Below, piece after piece: positions 6,896 to 9,154 of a stretch of DNA of 9,154 nt (the first letter of the stretch is position 1; the number at the start of each line of letters is the position of its first letter). The notes under the pieces were generated by a model. The model had not been told where the DNA came from. It made no database searches and was given only the letters and a program-made list of their open reading frames with translations. Where the stretch lies: the NCBI GenBank assembly GCA_002737585.1, contig NSIA01000091.1:1-9154 (forward strand), written 5' to 3'. A program made the translations under genes and the position numbers. Origin of the DNA: Planctomycetaceae bacterium (lineage in GTDB: Bacteria; Planctomycetota; Phycisphaerae; Phycisphaerales; SM1A02).

Positions 6896-7567
6896 ATGCC
6901 AGCACCTGCACTCATCATCCGCGATCTTCGATTCTCGTATCCAGAGGCCGCCTGGGCACTATCGGTGCCGCACTTGCAAGTAGAAGCTGGCGAACACGTT
7001 TTGTTGGTGGGCGGCTCCGGGCGCGGCAAGAGCACCCTGCTACAAGTGGTTGCCGGGTTGCGCGAACTGGGGAGCGGATCAGTTGAAGTGGCCGGCATGC
7101 GCATGGACACCCTGCGCGGAGCAGCGCGAGACGAAGCGCGTGGGCGCAGTATTGGAATGATCTTCCAGACCTTCAATCTGTTGCACGGATTCACGGCACT
7201 TGAGAACGTCTTTGCAGCGCTGATGTTCAGCTCTATGCCAGCAGCCGAACACGAACACCGCGCGCGCACCCTGCTCTCCACGCTTGGAATTGCCAACGCG
7301 GACGCTGAGGTGGACCGGCTTTCGGTTGGCCAACAACAACGCGTGGCTGTGGCGCGAGCGCTGGCGGCACGCCCCGCACTTGTGCTTGCTGATGAGCCAA
7401 CGGCCAGCCTTGACCCAGAAAATACGGAGACTGCCATGGACCTGATCCAGTCAGCATGTCGCGCCGAAGGTGCCGCGCTCCTATGCACCAGCCACGACCC
7501 GTCAATGCGCGCGCGCTTTGCGCGGATTGAAACGATTGATGCAATGATTGCAGGAGCAGCGCGATGA
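6896..7567 (+). CDS. ABC transporter ATP-binding protein (MacB/LolD-like)
   Basis: A 223-residue cytoplasmic ATPase, full length for the LolD/MacB/FtsE-type family, which powers permeases of the FtsX fold. It has Walker A GGSGRGKST (39-47; Arg43 replaces the more common small residue), Q-loop Gln91 in MIFQTFNLLHGFTALENV, signature LSVGQ (142-146; the usual second position Gly is Val), Walker B ALVLADEPTASLD (161-173) with Glu167, and switch His200 in TSHD. All catalytic residues are present, so it should be active. The FQTFNLL/LTALENV-type segment is typical of ATPases paired with MacB-like permeases rather than importers with solute-binding proteins. Its TGA overlaps the permease ATG (ATGA at 7564-7567), which predicts coupled translation in 1:1 amounts. 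The substrate cannot be told from this subunit; see the permease. The start has no Shine-Dalgarno. Confidence 0.93.
   Translation: MPAPALIIRDLRFSYPEAAWALSVPHLQVEAGEHVLLVGGSGRGKSTLLQVVAGLRELGSGSVEVAGMRMDTLRGAARDEARGRSIGMIFQTFNLLHGFTALENVFAALMFSSMPAAEHEHRARTLLSTLGIANADAEVDRLSVGQQQRVAVARALAARPALVLADEPTASLDPENTETAMDLIQSACRAEGAALLCTSHDPSMRARFARIETIDAMIAGAAR
7552..7567 (+). promoter_or_regulatory. Shine-Dalgarno and ATGA overlap at the permease start
   Basis: AGGAG at 7552-7556 lies 7 nt before the ATG at 7564, whose last two bases plus the next A form the TGA stop of the ATPase gene. This fixes the permease start and points to translational coupling. Confidence 0.8.
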
Positions 7568-8868
7568 GTGCAAAGACCTTGACTGACTGGCAGATCGTCA
7601 TGCGCAGCTTGCGAGCGCGGCCGCTATCGACATGGATCACCATCGGCATGGTGGCGACCAGCGTTGCGCTCCTCTTGGTGCTGTTTGGCATGCGAACGGC
7701 AGCGCGCGGAGCATTCGACCGGGGTTCGGGGAATATTCACTTGCTGGTGAGCGCCGACCCAAGCCCGCTGGTGGCCGTACTCAACGGCATCTTTTATGCC
7801 AACGCGCCGTCCAAGCCAATCGCTTGGAGCAAGTATCAATCGATTCGTAGTGCGTTCCCGTATCAGTGGGCGATTCCAACCCAACAAGGCGACAGCTACC
7901 GCGGCTCTCCAACGATGGCAACATCGACTGACTTCTTTTCCAAGTTTGAGCCCGTGGCGGGTGAGCCATGGAAGCTTGCAAGTGGGAAGTTCTTTGAGCG
8001 TCCCTTTGAGATTGTGCTGGGCGCCGCAGCGGCCAAGTCATCTGGTCTGCGCCTTGGTCAAGAGGTGTTTCTGACCCACGGTTCCGGGGCGAGCCGCGAA
8101 GGCAGCGAGCCGGATGAACATGCTGGTCATGTGCACACCGAGTATCCATTCAAAGTTGTTGGCGTACTTGAGCCAACCGGGAGTGCCCATGACCGCGCGC
8201 TCTTCATTGACCTTGAATCAAGTTGGATTCTGCACGCCTTCGATCGCCGCGAAAGAGCGGGTATCTCAGGCGTCACTACGGCAGCAGACCTGGAAGACGA
8301 TGACCGCAAGATAACGGGCATTCTGCTGCGACTGCCAACCCGCCCCGGTAGCGATGCCAGCGCCGCGATGCAGCAGCAGTTCGACACACTGCGGCGCGAC
8401 ACCGCCATCGTGGTAGCGCAGCCTGCGCAACAGATCCAGAAGTTGTTTGAAATTGTTTCCAATGTCGACGGCATATTCATTGGCATGGCAGTGGCGGTAT
8501 TGATTTCAAGCTCATTGAGCACCATGCTTGCCCTGTACAACTCAATGGCGGCGCGAACACGGCAGATTGCAGTCTTGCGGGTGTTGGGCGCGAGCCAAGG
8601 GCGTGTGTTTGGGCTAGTGCTGACCGAAAGTTTGGTCATCACCATGGCCGGAGCGCTTTCGGGGATCGTGCTGGCACTGCTTGGCGGAATCGCAGCGAGC
8701 GCGTGGCTCAAGGCATCCATTGGTTTGGTGATTGACCCGACGCTTGACCCACGAAGTACCGTGATCGTCCTTGGTGGTGCGGTGGCGCTCGGTGGCATTG
8801 CTGGACTGTTGCCCGCATGGCGTGCGTACCAAGTGCCCGTGGCAGACAACCTTCGACCTGCAGCATGA
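7564..8868 (+). CDS. FtsX/MacB-type ABC permease, possibly metal-linked
   Basis: A 434-residue inner-membrane permease with the MacB layout: one membrane helix at about 24-44, a large periplasmic domain at about 45-300, then three helices near 302-324, 347-372 and 398-418. The FtsX-domain signature is clear in RQIAVLRVLGASQGRVFGLVL and ESLVITMAGALSGIVLALL. The periplasmic domain contains SPLVAVLNGIFYANAP and VVGVLEPTGSAHDRALFIDLES. These resemble a permease family that I recall from Zur-regulated operons of proteobacteria such as Pseudomonas PA4063-PA4066; this is from memory. A histidine cluster, DEHAGHVH, at residues 184-191 just before that motif, with His172, His209 and His224 nearby, could bind metal. 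Alternative: a general lipoprotein or peptide exporter of the LolCE/YbbP type. It should pair with the overlapping ATPase. The fold is secure; the substrate is not. Confidence 0.9.
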   Translation: MSAKTLTDWQIVMRSLRARPLSTWITIGMVATSVALLLVLFGMRTAARGAFDRGSGNIHLLVSADPSPLVAVLNGIFYANAPSKPIAWSKYQSIRSAFPYQWAIPTQQGDSYRGSPTMATSTDFFSKFEPVAGEPWKLASGKFFERPFEIVLGAAAAKSSGLRLGQEVFLTHGSGASREGSEPDEHAGHVHTEYPFKVVGVLEPTGSAHDRALFIDLESSWILHAFDRRERAGISGVTTAADLEDDDRKITGILLRLPTRPGSDASAAMQQQFDTLRRDTAIVVAQPAQQIQKLFEIVSNVDGIFIGMAVAVLISSSLSTMLALYNSMAARTRQIAVLRVLGASQGRVFGLVLTESLVITMAGALSGIVLALLGGIAASAWLKASIGLVIDPTLDPRSTVIVLGGAVALGGIAGLLPAWRAYQVPVADNLRPAA

Positions 8869-8882
8869 GGAAGTGGCAATGA
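8865..8882 (+). other. Five-codon mini-ORF bridging two stop/start overlaps
   Basis: ATG at 8865 overlaps the permease TGA (8866-8868). It reads M-R-K-W-Q and ends at TGA 8880-8882, which overlaps the next gene's ATG at 8879. GAGGAAG at 8867-8873 inside it is a good Shine-Dalgarno for that next ATG. The mini-ORF has no Shine-Dalgarno of its own, so it would need re-initiation to be read. It may be chance. Confidence 0.35.
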
Positions 8883-9154
8883 ACGGAACCAAAATCATTT
8901 GGATTGCAGGTGCTTGCCTCGCGGGATTCGCAGTGGTATTGGCGCTGACCGGCAACGGTTCGTCGTCCGTGCAGCCTGCGGGCAGCACACCAGCGATGGC
9001 CACCAGCACCGAAGTACCAAGCGCGCCGAGTGCGGCAAGTAGTGCCCCGACCGCCGCGACGGTGAGTTCGTCAACGGGCGCGGCAAGCCCTGCAACGCCC
9101 GCGAAAGCAGTTGGCGCAGCTGAGAGCCCGACTGCTAACACGACTGCCGGAGCA
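8879..9154 (+). CDS. Membrane-anchored or secreted protein, N-terminal part
   Basis: The frame from ATG 8879 stays open for 92 codons to the window edge. AGGAAG lies 6 nt upstream, and the ATG follows the permease stop by 10 nt, so it is the third gene of the ABC operon. The product begins MNGTKIIWIAGACLAG and has one hydrophobic segment at residues 6-23, a signal anchor or uncleaved signal peptide. Cys13 sits too early and with too much hydrophobic sequence after it for a convincing lipobox. From residue 26 to the edge it is almost only Ala, Ser, Thr, Pro and Gly, as in a flexible periplasmic linker before a folded domain. That domain lies outside the window. In comparable ABC operons the third gene can encode a periplasmic accessory protein (for example a DUF3299 type), but nothing visible shows it here. 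Confidence 0.75.
   Translation, partial: MNGTKIIWIAGACLAGFAVVLALTGNGSSSVQPAGSTPAMATSTEVPSAPSAASSAPTAATVSSSTGAASPATPAKAVGAAESPTANTTAGA

Noticed and set aside
6772..7488. A 238-codon minus-strand ORF over the ABC ATPase.
   Set aside because: It is antisense to intact Walker A, signature and Walker B motifs, and its product is Ser/Arg/Ala-rich as expected from a shadow frame.

Overview
The window is GC-rich and almost fully coding, with short gaps and no tRNA, rRNA, CRISPR array, transposase or attachment site that I can see. The best guess for the host is a Gram-negative-type bacterium of the Planctomycetota, perhaps Phycisphaerae. The guess rests on an OmpA-type outer-membrane lipoprotein, an oversized prepilin peptidase with a long insert between its catalytic aspartates, an LSVGQ variant ABC signature, and starts that often lack a clear Shine-Dalgarno. 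No marker gene in the window proves it.

Layout. Positions 1-96 hold the 3' end of an unidentified plus-strand gene. A strong hairpin (142-172) separates it from a convergent OmpA-family lipoprotein gene (1105-236, minus). Next, all on the minus strand, come a large prepilin peptidase (2823-1273) and the two subunits of exodeoxyribonuclease VII: xseB (3167-2874) and xseA (about 4671-3193). The order xseA-xseB-peptidase, with gaps of 25 and 50 bp, looks like one operon. A gap of about 41 bp with a 6-bp-arm inverted repeat separates xseA from the divergent recG helicase gene (4713-6818, plus).

After a 77-bp gap a second plus-strand operon starts: an ABC ATPase (6896-7567), an FtsX/MacB-type permease overlapping it by ATGA (7564-8868), and a membrane-anchored or secreted protein that runs off the window (8879-9154). 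A five-codon mini-ORF links the last two through two stop/start overlaps.

How the genes work together. XseA and XseB form the single-strand nuclease ExoVII, and RecG remodels stalled forks and recombination intermediates, so 2874-6818 is a DNA-repair block read from one divergent centre. The ABC ATPase and permease should form one inner-membrane machine of the MacB/LolCDE superfamily. A histidine cluster in the permease's predicted periplasmic domain hints at a link to metal, possibly zinc. The OmpA lipoprotein probably ties the outer membrane to peptidoglycan. Most of the window is housekeeping. The unusual points are the enlarged peptidase, the basic tail on the OmpA protein, the putative metal-linked ABC operon and its mini-ORF relay, and SSB-tip-like or repeated short motifs on the ExoVII subunits.
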